Shown here piece after piece: positions 25,693 through 34,199 of a stretch of 64,000 nt of DNA. Numbering within the stretch: position 1 is the stretch's first letter; every line of letters begins with the position of its first letter. The stretch comes from an uncultured Flavobacteriales bacterium (lineage in GTDB: Bacteria > Bacteroidota > Bacteroidia > Flavobacteriales_D > Sanyastnellaceae), in assembly GCA_938085425.1 (NCBI GenBank), contig CALKGQ010000007.1, positions 1-64,000 of the forward strand, in the 5' to 3' direction. A model generated the notes under the pieces. It was not told where the DNA came from. It saw only the letters and a program-made list of their open reading frames with translations, and searched no databases. Both the position numbers and the translations under genes were made by a program.

Positions 25693-26700
25693 ATGACACA
25701 TCAAGCTTTGAAAGACCTGCCCAAGGTGGAACTTCATTGCCATCTCGAATTGGCCTTCAGGAAGAAAACACTTCAGCGATGGGCGGTGGAAGCGGGCATG
25801 GGCATGGAGAAAGACAACGACTTTGCACAAGGCTTCCTGATCACAGAACCCATGGCGGACTTGCCGTCGGTGTTGCACAAGTTCCTCAACACAAGGGACC
25901 TGTTGGACTCGGCCGCCAAAGTGGAACAGTTGACGTTTGAAACATGCGAAGACATGTTTCTGGTGAGCAATGTCCGGGTCCTTGAACTGCGTTTTGCCCC
26001 TTCCTTTTTGTTGGATGCGCATCCCCACATGAAAGCCGACGATTTGTTGCACGCCATTCTGCGCGGCGTGGCCCGAGCCGAGGCCCAATACCCCATGGCC
26101 GTTGGGCTTTTGGGATTGCTCCAGCGGATCAAATCCGTCGAAGACAATGCTTGGTGGTGCGATTGGATTTTGGAACGCAAGCAACACTTTGTTGGTATGG
26201 ACCTCGCGGACGACGAGGTGGCCTTCCCAGCATCTCCCTTTGCCCCGTTGTTCCAAAAGGCCAAGGCCCAAGGCCTCGGGATCACAGTGCATGCCGGCGA
26301 ACCAAATGTGAAAGGCGCAGCCCGCAACATCTTGGTGGCCCTCGACGAATTGGGCGCGGACCGCATCGGTCACGGCGTCCAAGCCATCCACGACCTTGAA
26401 GTGGTGGGCAGGCTCGTGGACGATGCCATTCCACTGGAACTCTGCCCATGGAGCAATGTGCTGACCCAGGCTGTTCCCTCTCTGCACGCTCACCCCTTCA
26501 AAGCATTGATGGAGGCAGGGGTCCGCACCACCCTGAACACCGACGACCCTGGCGTGATGGACATCTCCATGATGGACGAGTGCAAGAACGCCACACAACA
26601 TTTGGGATTGACCCTCGAGGATTTGCAGCAATGCAACGATTGGGCCAAAGAAGCGTCCTTCATTCCCGCAAACCGCATCCAAAACATTTGGCCCTCATGA
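25693..26700 (+). CDS. Adenosine deaminase family protein
   Basis: Start taken as the ATG at 25693 (335 residues); a TTG six codons upstream is the alternative. Metal and catalytic motifs of the adenosine/AMP deaminase family: KVELHCHLE, VGLLGLLQR, VHAGEP, DRIGHGVQA, and LNTDDPGV. It would hydrolyse adenosine (or adenine, or a modified nucleoside) to the inosine-type product in purine salvage. The stop overlaps the start of the secreted arylsulfotransferase-like gene in an ATGA, an odd pairing of a cytoplasmic salvage enzyme with a secreted protein. Confidence 0.88.
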   Translation: MTHQALKDLPKVELHCHLELAFRKKTLQRWAVEAGMGMEKDNDFAQGFLITEPMADLPSVLHKFLNTRDLLDSAAKVEQLTFETCEDMFLVSNVRVLELRFAPSFLLDAHPHMKADDLLHAILRGVARAEAQYPMAVGLLGLLQRIKSVEDNAWWCDWILERKQHFVGMDLADDEVAFPASPFAPLFQKAKAQGLGITVHAGEPNVKGAARNILVALDELGADRIGHGVQAIHDLEVVGRLVDDAIPLELCPWSNVLTQAVPSLHAHPFKALMEAGVRTTLNTDDPGVMDISMMDECKNATQHLGLTLEDLQQCNDWAKEASFIPANRIQNIWPS

Positions 26701-28379
26701 CCCACTTTTCGACCTCCCTCCTTTTTGCCAGCCTGCTGTTCTGCGTCGCCTGGAGCACCTGGGGCCAGACCCAAACTGTTGGGACCTTTGTCAACACTGA
26801 GGAGGCGTGGCCTGGCTACACCTTGCTCGACCCCATGGGCACTGGCAACACCTACCTCATTGATGCATGCGGTCAAGTCGTCCAAAGTTGGTCCTCCGAA
26901 TACAACAGTGGCGGCGCATGCTACCTCTTGGACGACGGAAGCCTTCTCCGAGGGTGCCGCATCAATGGTGCATTTGCCGGAGGCGGTGTGGGTGGGCGCT
27001 TGGAGCAACGGTCGTGGGAAGGTGATCTCGTCTGGAGTTTGGATTTTGCCAATGACAGCATGCACCATCACCACGATGTAGCCTGGATGCCCAATGGCCA
27101 TGTCTTGGTCTTGGCGTGGGAGTCTCGCTCCGCACAGGAAGCAGCAGCAGCAGGAAGGGTCAACCCTCAATTGATGTGGCCTGAATCCATCACAGAGATT
27201 CAACCCACCTTGCCGGCAGGAGGAGAAGTGGTTTGGGAGTGGCACGCATGGGACCACTTGGTCCAAAATGCAGACGCCACCCTGGACCATTACGGAGAGC
27301 CATCCGACCATCCTGAACTGCTGGATGTGAACCATGCTGCGGTGGGCGGAGGAGGTGGCCCAGGAGGGGCCAACAGTGGCGATTGGATGCACGCCAACGC
27401 TGTGAATTACAATGCCGATTTGGACCAAATCGCGGTGAGCTCGCGCCGGTTCAACGAGGTTTGGATCTTGGACCACAACACCACCACAGAAGAAGCCCAA
27501 GGCGCTCAAGGCGACTTGCTGTACCGTTTTGGCAACCCGGCCGCTTATGGCTTGGGAGACGAGGACGACCAGGTGTTGTTTGGCCAACACGACGTGCAAT
27601 GGGTTCCGGCGGGACACCCCGATGCAGGAAGCTTGGTGGTCTACAACAATGGAGACGGCCGCCCAGGATGCAACTGCTCTTCCATCGATGTTTGGTCTCC
27701 ACCTGTCAACGGAGAAGGAAGCTACGAGTGGATGGCTGGCATGCCCTTTGGTCCAGAATCCTTGGATTGGAGCTATCCAGAAGTCCAGACGCCGACCTTC
27801 TTCAGCCCCAACATCAGCGGGGTCCAACCCCTGCCCAACGGCAATTATTTGATTTGTGAAGGCGCCGAAGGACACCTTTTTGAAGTCACCCAAGAAGGGA
27901 ATGTTGTTTGGGATTACATCAATCCTGAAGGCAATTTTGGAGCTGTGCCGCAAGGAAGCAACCCCAACCAAAACAGCGTTTTTAGGGCCTACCGCTACGG
28001 CATGGAACACCCTGCATTTGAGGGCAAGGTATTGGTCCCTGGCGACCCCGTCCAAGGTCCTGACGACCTGGACTGCATCCTCATGGGCGACACCGGCACC
28101 TCAGCCATCTCCCCGATTGCGACCGCAGGCCTTGCCCCCTCCCTCGCTCCATTTCCAAACCCAGCAAGAAACATGGTCCAATGGGAGTCTCCTTCTGACG
28201 GCACTTGGTCCCTCGTCAATGCCCAAGGCCAATCCATGATGACTGGCACCTCTTCCACTGGGTCCATGGAGTTCTTGGAAGTGGGGCATCTGCCCCGCGG
28301 ATTGTGGACACTGGTCTTTCAGCCGGAGAGCCAGACTTGGCAAAGGACCGCATCTCGTCTAATTTTGGTCCCTCATTGA
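26697..28379 (+). CDS. Secreted arylsulfotransferase-like beta-propeller protein 1 (T9SS cargo)
   Basis: 560 residues. Signal peptide 1-23 (ends TWGQ), a six-bladed-propeller body (about 30-480) and a T9SS type-A sorting domain from about 480 (FPNPARNMVQW). The body resembles arylsulfate sulfotransferase (ASST): HHHDVAWMPNG (His near 126), MHANAVNYN (His232, Asn234), SSR with Arg250, and GQHDVQWVP (His298). The H-x-N-(15)-R spacing equals His356/Asn358/Arg374 of E. coli ASST as I recall it. A cysteine cluster CNCSS follows. ASST moves sulfate between phenols without PAPS; the natural donor and acceptor here are unknown. Coupled to the adenosine deaminase gene by a 4-base overlap. Confidence 0.82.
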   Translation: MTHFSTSLLFASLLFCVAWSTWGQTQTVGTFVNTEEAWPGYTLLDPMGTGNTYLIDACGQVVQSWSSEYNSGGACYLLDDGSLLRGCRINGAFAGGGVGGRLEQRSWEGDLVWSLDFANDSMHHHHDVAWMPNGHVLVLAWESRSAQEAAAAGRVNPQLMWPESITEIQPTLPAGGEVVWEWHAWDHLVQNADATLDHYGEPSDHPELLDVNHAAVGGGGGPGGANSGDWMHANAVNYNADLDQIAVSSRRFNEVWILDHNTTTEEAQGAQGDLLYRFGNPAAYGLGDEDDQVLFGQHDVQWVPAGHPDAGSLVVYNNGDGRPGCNCSSIDVWSPPVNGEGSYEWMAGMPFGPESLDWSYPEVQTPTFFSPNISGVQPLPNGNYLICEGAEGHLFEVTQEGNVVWDYINPEGNFGAVPQGSNPNQNSVFRAYRYGMEHPAFEGKVLVPGDPVQGPDDLDCILMGDTGTSAISPIATAGLAPSLAPFPNPARNMVQWESPSDGTWSLVNAQGQSMMTGTSSTGSMEFLEVGHLPRGLWTLVFQPESQTWQRTASRLILVPH

Positions 28380-28427
28380 CCCATCCTACACTTGGTACTT
28401 ACAACTGACACCTTACACACCTATTTT

Positions 28428-30374
28428 ATGAAATACATTTCTCTTTTGACCGCGCTGTGCTTTGCCCAAGTAGCATTGGCCCAAAACACCATTGGCACGA
28501 TGGCGTACACCCCTGATGCCGTGGACGACGGCTACACCCTCCTTTATCCCCACAACCAACCCAACGTTTACTTGGTGGACCTTTGCGGGGAGGTGGTGCA
28601 CACGTGGAACAACGATGCAGGCTTCCGGCCCGGAAATGTTGCCTACCTCCAGGAAAATGGAGACCTGGTGTTCACCTACCGTCCACAGGTATTTGCCAAC
28701 GACGCGATTTGGGCAGGTGGTGGCGGACAAACTGTGGAACGCCGAACTTGGGACAACGAAGTTCTTTGGTCGTATTCCCTGAACGACAGCACCGCGCGCT
28801 TTCACCATGACATCGAAGTCAAGGACGATGGACATGTCTTTGCCATTGCATGGGAGCACTTCTCTGCAGACGAAGCCCTGGCAGCAGGACGCGACACCAT
28901 GCTCATCCCAGAGGAAGGCCTCTGGTCAGACATGATCCTTGAATTGGCGCCGAATGATTCGGGAAGTGCGGACATCGTCTGGGAATGGCATGCATGGGAC
29001 CACTTGGTGCAAGGTTTTGACAGCACCAAAGCCAACTTCGGCACCGTCAGCGAAGACCCCACCCTCATCGACCTCAACCATGGCACGCCCAGCTCACAGG
29101 CGAGCGATTGGCTGCACATCAATGCCATTGATTTCAATCCTTACTTCGGGCATTTGATGGTCAGCGTCCCCACATTCAACGAGCTTTGGATCATCGATTA
29201 CAACAACATCGATCCTGGAACGCTCTTGTGGCGTTGGGGCAACCCAGCAGCATATGGCATGGGTTCCGAAGAGGACCAGCAGCTATACTACCAACACGAC
29301 TGCCACTGGGTCTTTGACCACGTTACCGTGGGGAATCCTGACTTCGGGAAAATTGCCGTCTTCAACAACAGGGTGCCTGCAGGGGAAGACCAGTTGTTGA
29401 GCTCCGTGCACCTCCTCAATCCTGCCTACACGGACTATGACAACACGTATGCCGCGGATGAGACCACTGGACAATACTTCCCAACTGGGTTTGACTGGTC
29501 GTACACCGCGACGGACTCCATCTACTCCTCAGGGCTTTCATCCTTTCAGCGATTGGACAATGGGAACAGCCTCATCTGCTATGGCCGTTGGGGGGACACC
29601 CGCGAGGTCACACCTGAAGGGGAATTGGCGTGGCGTTACAAAACCCCTTTTGTGAATGCTGGTGGAACAGCGATTCCCGTGGCACAGGGCACCCTGCCCA
29701 CCATCAACCAAAACCTCACCTTTCGCGCACACCGCTACCCTGCCGACTATGCCGGGTTTGACAATGCGGCGTTGACGCCCCAAGGGGCGATTGAATTGGA
29801 GCCCATGCCTGTCCTTGCTTGCGGCGTTTTGGGATGCACTGACCCCATGGCTTGCAATTATGACAGCCTTGCCACCATTGCCATGGACGAATCCTGCATT
29901 TTCTTGGAACTGGAGGTCTTTGTCTTCTCCGGAAGCACTGCTGTCCCAGATCCAACAGGTGGACAAGGAGGCTTTTCTTTTGCCTGGTTCATGGAAGGTG
30001 ACTCTTTGGCCTTTGCCACAGACAACTCTTTGGACAGCCTCGCGGCAGGTGCTTATACGGTCACGGTGACGGACAGTTTGGGTTGTATGGCCAGTGCCGA
30101 TTTTGACATTGACGTGGTCGACGCCGTCGAAGGATTGGATTGGGATTGGACCCTTTTCCCCAACCCCGCTTCCCAGAGCCTCCGCATTCATGGTCATGCA
30201 CACCGCCAAGGGGTCTTCACCATTTGGTCCGCCACGGGCCAACCTGTGTCGACCCACTTGGATTCAGGGTCGGACCTCAACCTTGACCTCTCCGGACTCC
30301 CAACAGGGATGTACATCCTTCATTGGAAAGGTGATCAAGGACAACATCAACAACGGTTCCAGATTGTCAGGTGA
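28428..30374 (+). CDS. Secreted arylsulfotransferase-like protein 2, with active-site Arg replaced
   Basis: 648 residues, paralogue of the preceding gene and 48 bases downstream. Signal peptide 1-19 (ALAQ), propeller with FHHDIEV, EWHAWDHLVQG (identical to gene 1 for most of its length), DWLHINAID (His230, Asn232) and YQHDCHWV (His290). Where gene 1 has SSRRFNE, this one has SVPTFNE: Pro248 stands in place of the conserved arginine. After the propeller come one Cys-bounded module (LGCTDPMACNYDSLAT, then DESC), an Ig-like stretch, and a type-A T9SS domain (FPNPASQSLRIHG). It may be non-catalytic or use a changed mechanism. Confidence 0.82.
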   Translation: MKYISLLTALCFAQVALAQNTIGTMAYTPDAVDDGYTLLYPHNQPNVYLVDLCGEVVHTWNNDAGFRPGNVAYLQENGDLVFTYRPQVFANDAIWAGGGGQTVERRTWDNEVLWSYSLNDSTARFHHDIEVKDDGHVFAIAWEHFSADEALAAGRDTMLIPEEGLWSDMILELAPNDSGSADIVWEWHAWDHLVQGFDSTKANFGTVSEDPTLIDLNHGTPSSQASDWLHINAIDFNPYFGHLMVSVPTFNELWIIDYNNIDPGTLLWRWGNPAAYGMGSEEDQQLYYQHDCHWVFDHVTVGNPDFGKIAVFNNRVPAGEDQLLSSVHLLNPAYTDYDNTYAADETTGQYFPTGFDWSYTATDSIYSSGLSSFQRLDNGNSLICYGRWGDTREVTPEGELAWRYKTPFVNAGGTAIPVAQGTLPTINQNLTFRAHRYPADYAGFDNAALTPQGAIELEPMPVLACGVLGCTDPMACNYDSLATIAMDESCIFLELEVFVFSGSTAVPDPTGGQGGFSFAWFMEGDSLAFATDNSLDSLAAGAYTVTVTDSLGCMASADFDIDVVDAVEGLDWDWTLFPNPASQSLRIHGHAHRQGVFTIWSATGQPVSTHLDSGSDLNLDLSGLPTGMYILHWKGDQGQHQQRFQIVR

Positions 30375-30395
30375 TTCTGTCAGCATCGGAAAAGG

Positions 30396-30430
30396 AAAGC
30401 CCAAGCCGTAACCGGTTTGGGCTTTTTTTT
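30396..30430 (+). terminator. Rho-independent terminator after arylsulfotransferase-like gene 2
   Basis: AAAGCCCAAGCCG and CGGTTTGGGCTTT pair across a short TAAC loop and the T run extends to 30430. It starts 22 bases after the stop codon. Confidence 0.85.
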
Positions 30431-30457
30431 GGTCCGTGAGCGGTTACCTTGCATCTC

Positions 30458-31237
30458 ATGAATCGCACCATTGTCTCGTCGGAGAAAGACGGCATATTGA
30501 CGTTGACCCTCCACCGCCCCGAAGTCTTCAACAGCTTCAACCAGAGCATGGGAAGGGCCTTTCAAGAAGCATTGGACGACGCCTCCCAACGCGTTTCTGT
30601 TCGTTGTGTGGTGATCCGAGGGGAAGGCAAGGCGTTTTGCGCCGGTCAAGACCTCAAAGAAGTGACTTCCGAAGCCTCCCCAGGGTTCAAGGTGATTGTG
30701 GAGGAGACTTACAACCGGAGCATCCGTCGCATTTGCAGCATGGAAAAGCCTGTCATTGCCGCGGTGAATGGGGTGGCAGCGGGAGCAGGAGCCAACATCG
30801 CCCTGGCATGTGATTTCGTCGTGGCCAAGGAATCCGCCAAGTTCATCCAAGCTTTTGCCAACATTGGCTTGATCCCCGACAGTGGAGGCACCTATTGGCT
30901 GCCCCGCCTTGTGGGCATGGCACGCGCCAAAGAACTCACCATGTTGGGCGCCCCTCTCACCGCAAGCGAGGCGCATCAGATGGGCTTGATCCATCGTTCA
31001 GTCGCGGAGGACCAGTGGGAGGATGAAGTGCACACCCTGGCCATGCGCTTGGCCCAGATGCCCACCAAAGGACTTGGGTGGACCAAACGTGCACTGCACG
31101 AGAGCATGGGCAACACCCTTCAAGAGCAACTCTCTTTGGAATTGGACCTTCAGTTCCAAGCGGCGGAAACAAACGATTACGCCGAAGGCGTGCAAGCGTT
31201 CTTGGACAAGCGTCGTCCCAAATTCACTGGAACATGA
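30458..31237 (+). CDS. Enoyl-CoA hydratase/isomerase family protein (PaaG-like)
   Basis: 259 residues from the ATG at 30458; an upstream TTG in frame is rejected. Crotonase fold with oxyanion-hole segments GEGKAFCAGQDLKEV (about residue 60) and NGVAAGAGANIALACD. The IGLIPDSGGTYWLPRLVGMA stretch with Asp is like PaaG (ring-1,2-epoxyphenylacetyl-CoA isomerase) rather than the Glu-Glu pair of standard hydratases. No other phenylacetate genes are present, so a beta-oxidation or aromatic role is open. The stop overlaps the following DUF551-like gene. TACCTTGC five bases upstream is a weak -7 match. Confidence 0.88.
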   Translation: MNRTIVSSEKDGILTLTLHRPEVFNSFNQSMGRAFQEALDDASQRVSVRCVVIRGEGKAFCAGQDLKEVTSEASPGFKVIVEETYNRSIRRICSMEKPVIAAVNGVAAGAGANIALACDFVVAKESAKFIQAFANIGLIPDSGGTYWLPRLVGMARAKELTMLGAPLTASEAHQMGLIHRSVAEDQWEDEVHTLAMRLAQMPTKGLGWTKRALHESMGNTLQEQLSLELDLQFQAAETNDYAEGVQAFLDKRRPKFTGT

Positions 31238-31518
31238 ACGCACATTGGATCGATGTGCAGGTAGAACTGCCCGAGGACGACCAAAGGGTGCTGGGATACA
31301 TCCCGGACAACAAGGTGTTTTTGCCTGGAAGAGGTCTTGAGTTCGAGCTGCGCGAAGTGGTCGTTTTGCGGTTTTGCCTGAACTTTTACAAAGACAAGCC
31401 TGACAAGTTGAAGAAACACGGCCTCCACTTTTGGGCTGGAGAGGGAAACAGCAACCACTTCTTCAACGATGTGACCCATTGGCGCCCGATGCCCTCAGGA
31501 CCTGAGGGAGAGCCTTGA
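31234..31518 (+). CDS. Small DUF551-like protein
   Basis: 94 residues, start overlapping the upstream stop in an ATGA. The N-terminal WIDVQVELPEDDQRVLGYIP and C-terminal VTHWRPMPSGPEGEP match the two ends of the DUF551 family (WxxV...LPxxGxxVLxY ... ITHWMPLPxPP), otherwise known mainly from phage and plasmid genes. No signal peptide. The role with an enoyl-CoA hydratase is unknown. Convergent with the third arylsulfotransferase-like gene, 17 bases between stops. Confidence 0.7.
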   Translation: MNAHWIDVQVELPEDDQRVLGYIPDNKVFLPGRGLEFELREVVVLRFCLNFYKDKPDKLKKHGLHFWAGEGNSNHFFNDVTHWRPMPSGPEGEP

Positions 31519-31535
31519 CTGCACCTGCGAGGCAT

Positions 31536-33410
31536 TCAGTCGCAAACGCTGCCAATGTTGGCCAACAAAACGAGCAAATCGCCAATCCCAACCGTGCCGT
31601 CCTCATCCAAATCTCCTGGGCAAGGCGCAGCAAGTACAAAGGCGCAACTGCCATCATCAGAGGTGGCACTGGGGACAAAGTTGGTCGCTGAAGGATAGGT
31701 GCACCCAGCCAAAGAGAAGCCCTCGCACTCCCCTCCTTCTTGTGCCCATGGATTGTAAGCCACATCCATGGGGTCCAGACATCCAAGACAAGGTGCCAGT
31801 TCGTTGTAACAAAAAGAGCCCAGATCAACCGCTCCACCGCCTTCCTCCAACACCACCTCACGGACCAAATCCTCTACGGTACCATCTGGATGCACAAACG
31901 CATAGAAATGAGGTCCTTGGGTCAGAAAAACCTTGAATTGAGCCGCTTCCCACCCCACTGTTTCAGGAGACAACGGCACGGAATTGATGACTTCACCAGT
32001 GCTGGAGAGCCTCGCGTATCCCGCTTGAGACGGGTCCACATCTCCTGACCCTGCGACTTGGGCAAAGTCCACGCGTGTCGTGACGGCATAAATGCAACTG
32101 TTGTCAGGGTAAAGCGCCTCTGGCTCATAGTTCTCCGCAGTATCATCCAGGCAACCAAATGCTTCACTTGCCTCCAAAACACAATCCGTCTCATGCAGTA
32201 CGTGCGTGGAGGTTGAAGCATTCCACGCCTCTTCGTCGGTGCAACCTGAGAGCATTCCCAACGGATATTTTCTGGCACGGTACACATTCATGCTGGTGCC
32301 AAACTTCACTTCCCATGCGATGTCCCCGGCAGCGGTCACTTCTGTGACCCGTGCGCCTTGTCCACCGCCGCTGGTGCCCCAAGCAATCAAGGTGTTCCCA
32401 TTGTCCAGACGCTCAGCACTGCCCTGGGTGGGGCCATACACCCCATCGGGGTGGGCAAACTGCCACACACGGGTCGCAGTGAAATCCAAAGTGTCCAACT
32501 CCAACTCCAACACACGTGACGTGACCTCTCCTTCTGGATCGAAGACGTGGTTGTCGAACAACAAAAGGCGACCTTGTCCCAGGTCGTGGACATCATGCTG
32601 GACCACAAAGCCTTCCCAAATGGGATCGTCCAAAATGAAATCTGAATCTGCCCCTCCCAACTTCCAGTGAATGGACCAATCTTCCGGTCGAAGTCGGACA
32701 ATCTGGTTTCGATTTCTCATGCTCAGCAAGAGGCCCCCATGGGCATCCACTTGGACGGCATTCCAATGAAGCGCATCCACTGTATTGAAGGACAAATTGT
32801 CCAACAGAGGGTCCAGAGGCATCTCTTCTTCCCCACTCCATTGGCGCAAAATGGTCTCATCTGGGGCCATGTGCAGGAGCCTTGGATTCAGCAAGGTGGC
32901 ATCGCTGGAACCTCCAAATTCAGAGAGGTCCGTCGGGATTTGCTCCAGCGAAACCACGAGATAGCTCCCGTCGTCGAAGAGGTGAACGTCGTGGTAATCG
33001 TCGTCGGGTTCCAACGTTTGGGTCAGGGTGTCTAGCACATTCCAATTTCGGTCAACCACAGTCCATTTGCGGAGGGTGTAGTCGTACCAAACGAATTCAC
33101 CTTCATTCCAAGGTTTCATGTAGAAGCCTCTGTAGGGTGTTTGTTCCGCCCAAGTGAGCTGGGCGGAGTCATTCAGCAAGGCGGCAAACATGGACGTCGG
33201 TCCCTGCACCAAAGACAGAAGAACGTCCCCCTCCTGCACCTCCAATCCCGCTGGATTTCCTTCGTCGTCCATTCCTCCGGCAGGAACAAGGACGGTCAAA
33301 TCCACCTGATCGAGTGCATCTTGGGCATGGGACCACATCGGACACGTCCAAAAACAACATCCGGCGACGACGAGGGTCCATTGAGAGAAGAAAGAAGCTG
33401 ACTTTTTCAC
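31536..33410 (-). CDS. Secreted arylsulfotransferase-like protein 3 with Cys-bounded modules and dockerin-like end
   Basis: The open frame extends far upstream, but the signal peptide MKKSASFFSQWTLVV begins at a GTG at 33410 (624 residues); ATG is absent nearby. The propeller keeps DDYHDVHLF (His140), LHWNAVQV (His215, Asn217), SMRNRNQI (Arg232) and VQHDVHDLG (His272), so all putative active residues are retained. Four Cys-bounded modules follow (about 395-590, such as GCLDDTAENYEPEA and GCTYPSATNFVPSA). The C-terminus GDLDEDGTVGIGDLLVLL is a single EF-hand/dockerin-like turn and there is no typical T9SS type-A or -B domain, unlike its two paralogues. Confidence 0.8.
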   Translation of the reverse strand: MKKSASFFSQWTLVVAGCCFWTCPMWSHAQDALDQVDLTVLVPAGGMDDEGNPAGLEVQEGDVLLSLVQGPTSMFAALLNDSAQLTWAEQTPYRGFYMKPWNEGEFVWYDYTLRKWTVVDRNWNVLDTLTQTLEPDDDYHDVHLFDDGSYLVVSLEQIPTDLSEFGGSSDATLLNPRLLHMAPDETILRQWSGEEEMPLDPLLDNLSFNTVDALHWNAVQVDAHGGLLLSMRNRNQIVRLRPEDWSIHWKLGGADSDFILDDPIWEGFVVQHDVHDLGQGRLLLFDNHVFDPEGEVTSRVLELELDTLDFTATRVWQFAHPDGVYGPTQGSAERLDNGNTLIAWGTSGGGQGARVTEVTAAGDIAWEVKFGTSMNVYRARKYPLGMLSGCTDEEAWNASTSTHVLHETDCVLEASEAFGCLDDTAENYEPEALYPDNSCIYAVTTRVDFAQVAGSGDVDPSQAGYARLSSTGEVINSVPLSPETVGWEAAQFKVFLTQGPHFYAFVHPDGTVEDLVREVVLEEGGGAVDLGSFCYNELAPCLGCLDPMDVAYNPWAQEGGECEGFSLAGCTYPSATNFVPSATSDDGSCAFVLAAPCPGDLDEDGTVGIGDLLVLLANIGSVCD

Positions 33411-33441
33411 CAACCCAAGATACGGAATGCCACTGAAATGG

Positions 33442-34158
33442 CTATGTGACGAATTGAGCCACCGCCGCCATTCCTGCAGTTTCCGTGCGCAGCCGATGTT
33501 CCCCCAAGTGCACGGGCTGGGCACCAACTGCGACCATTTGCCCGACTTCATCAAGCGTGAAATCCCCTTCAGGACCAATGGCCAACCAAGCCTGCCCCTT
33601 GTCGATTTGCCATTGCTTCCAATCCACGCGTTCTGGCAAACCTTGCATCTCAGGAATGCAATGTGCAACCGCTCCATGACCTTGCCCAAGGGCTTCTGCA
33701 TGGCCAAGAAAGACGCTCAATTCCACAGCCTTCTGCAAAGAGGGCTTCCACAGCCGCTGGCTTTGCTTTGTGGCGGCCACCAACACTTTTTCCCAACGCT
33801 CGTGCTTGTCGATCCGACGCTCGCTTCTCGACGTCCAGACCGGCCAAATGGACTCCACCCCGAGCTCTGTGGCCTTTTCCAAGAGCCATTCGAAACGGTC
33901 GTTGCTCTTGGTGGGGGCGACCACCAGCATCAATCCCTTGGGCCTTTCAGCCTCATGGATGTCGAGGCTTTCGACGCTCACCGACGCCTTTCGCTTGCCC
34001 ACCTCCAACAATTGTCCCACGGCTGAAGACCCCATTCCATTGATGAGCCGCACGTCATCCCCAGCTTTCATGCGGAGCACCCTCGACACATGAACCGCCT
34101 CATCTTCAGACAGAGACTGGACACCAATCTGCAAGGATGGATGAAAACATGAATGCAT
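33442..34158 (-). CDS. rsmE: 16S rRNA (uracil1498-N3)-methyltransferase
   Basis: 238 residues, typical RsmE (SPOUT/trefoil-knot) length. Motifs: N-terminal PUA-like VSRVLRMKAGDDVRLINGMG, KSNDRFEWLLEKATELGVESI, and the SAM-binding C-terminal stretch WLAIGPEGDFTLDEV followed by LGEHRLRTETAGMAAVAQ. It methylates U1498 of 16S rRNA. A TATTTTTG element stands four bases before the ATG, which suggests a leaderless mRNA. Confidence 0.96.
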   Translation of the reverse strand: MHSCFHPSLQIGVQSLSEDEAVHVSRVLRMKAGDDVRLINGMGSSAVGQLLEVGKRKASVSVESLDIHEAERPKGLMLVVAPTKSNDRFEWLLEKATELGVESIWPVWTSRSERRIDKHERWEKVLVAATKQSQRLWKPSLQKAVELSVFLGHAEALGQGHGAVAHCIPEMQGLPERVDWKQWQIDKGQAWLAIGPEGDFTLDEVGQMVAVGAQPVHLGEHRLRTETAGMAAVAQFVT

Positions 34159-34162
34159 GTCA

Positions 34163-34170
34163 CAAAAATA
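34163..34170 (-). promoter_or_regulatory. Leaderless-type promoter of rsmE
   Basis: Minus strand TATTTTTG, four bases (TGAC) before the rsmE ATG at 34158. Exact -7 consensus. Confidence 0.6.
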
Positions 34171-34199
34171 CGCGGTCCCAGCATCACATGCTGGAATCC

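Noticed and set aside
26490-28055. 521-codon minus-strand frame over arylsulfotransferase-like gene 1
   Set aside because: The plus-strand protein has a signal peptide, propeller motifs and a T9SS domain; the minus frame has none.
26697-30430. Arylsulfotransferase-like tandem as a transposon- or phage-borne cassette
   Set aside because: No integrase, inverted repeats or composition shift is visible around it, and the genes flanking it are ordinary.
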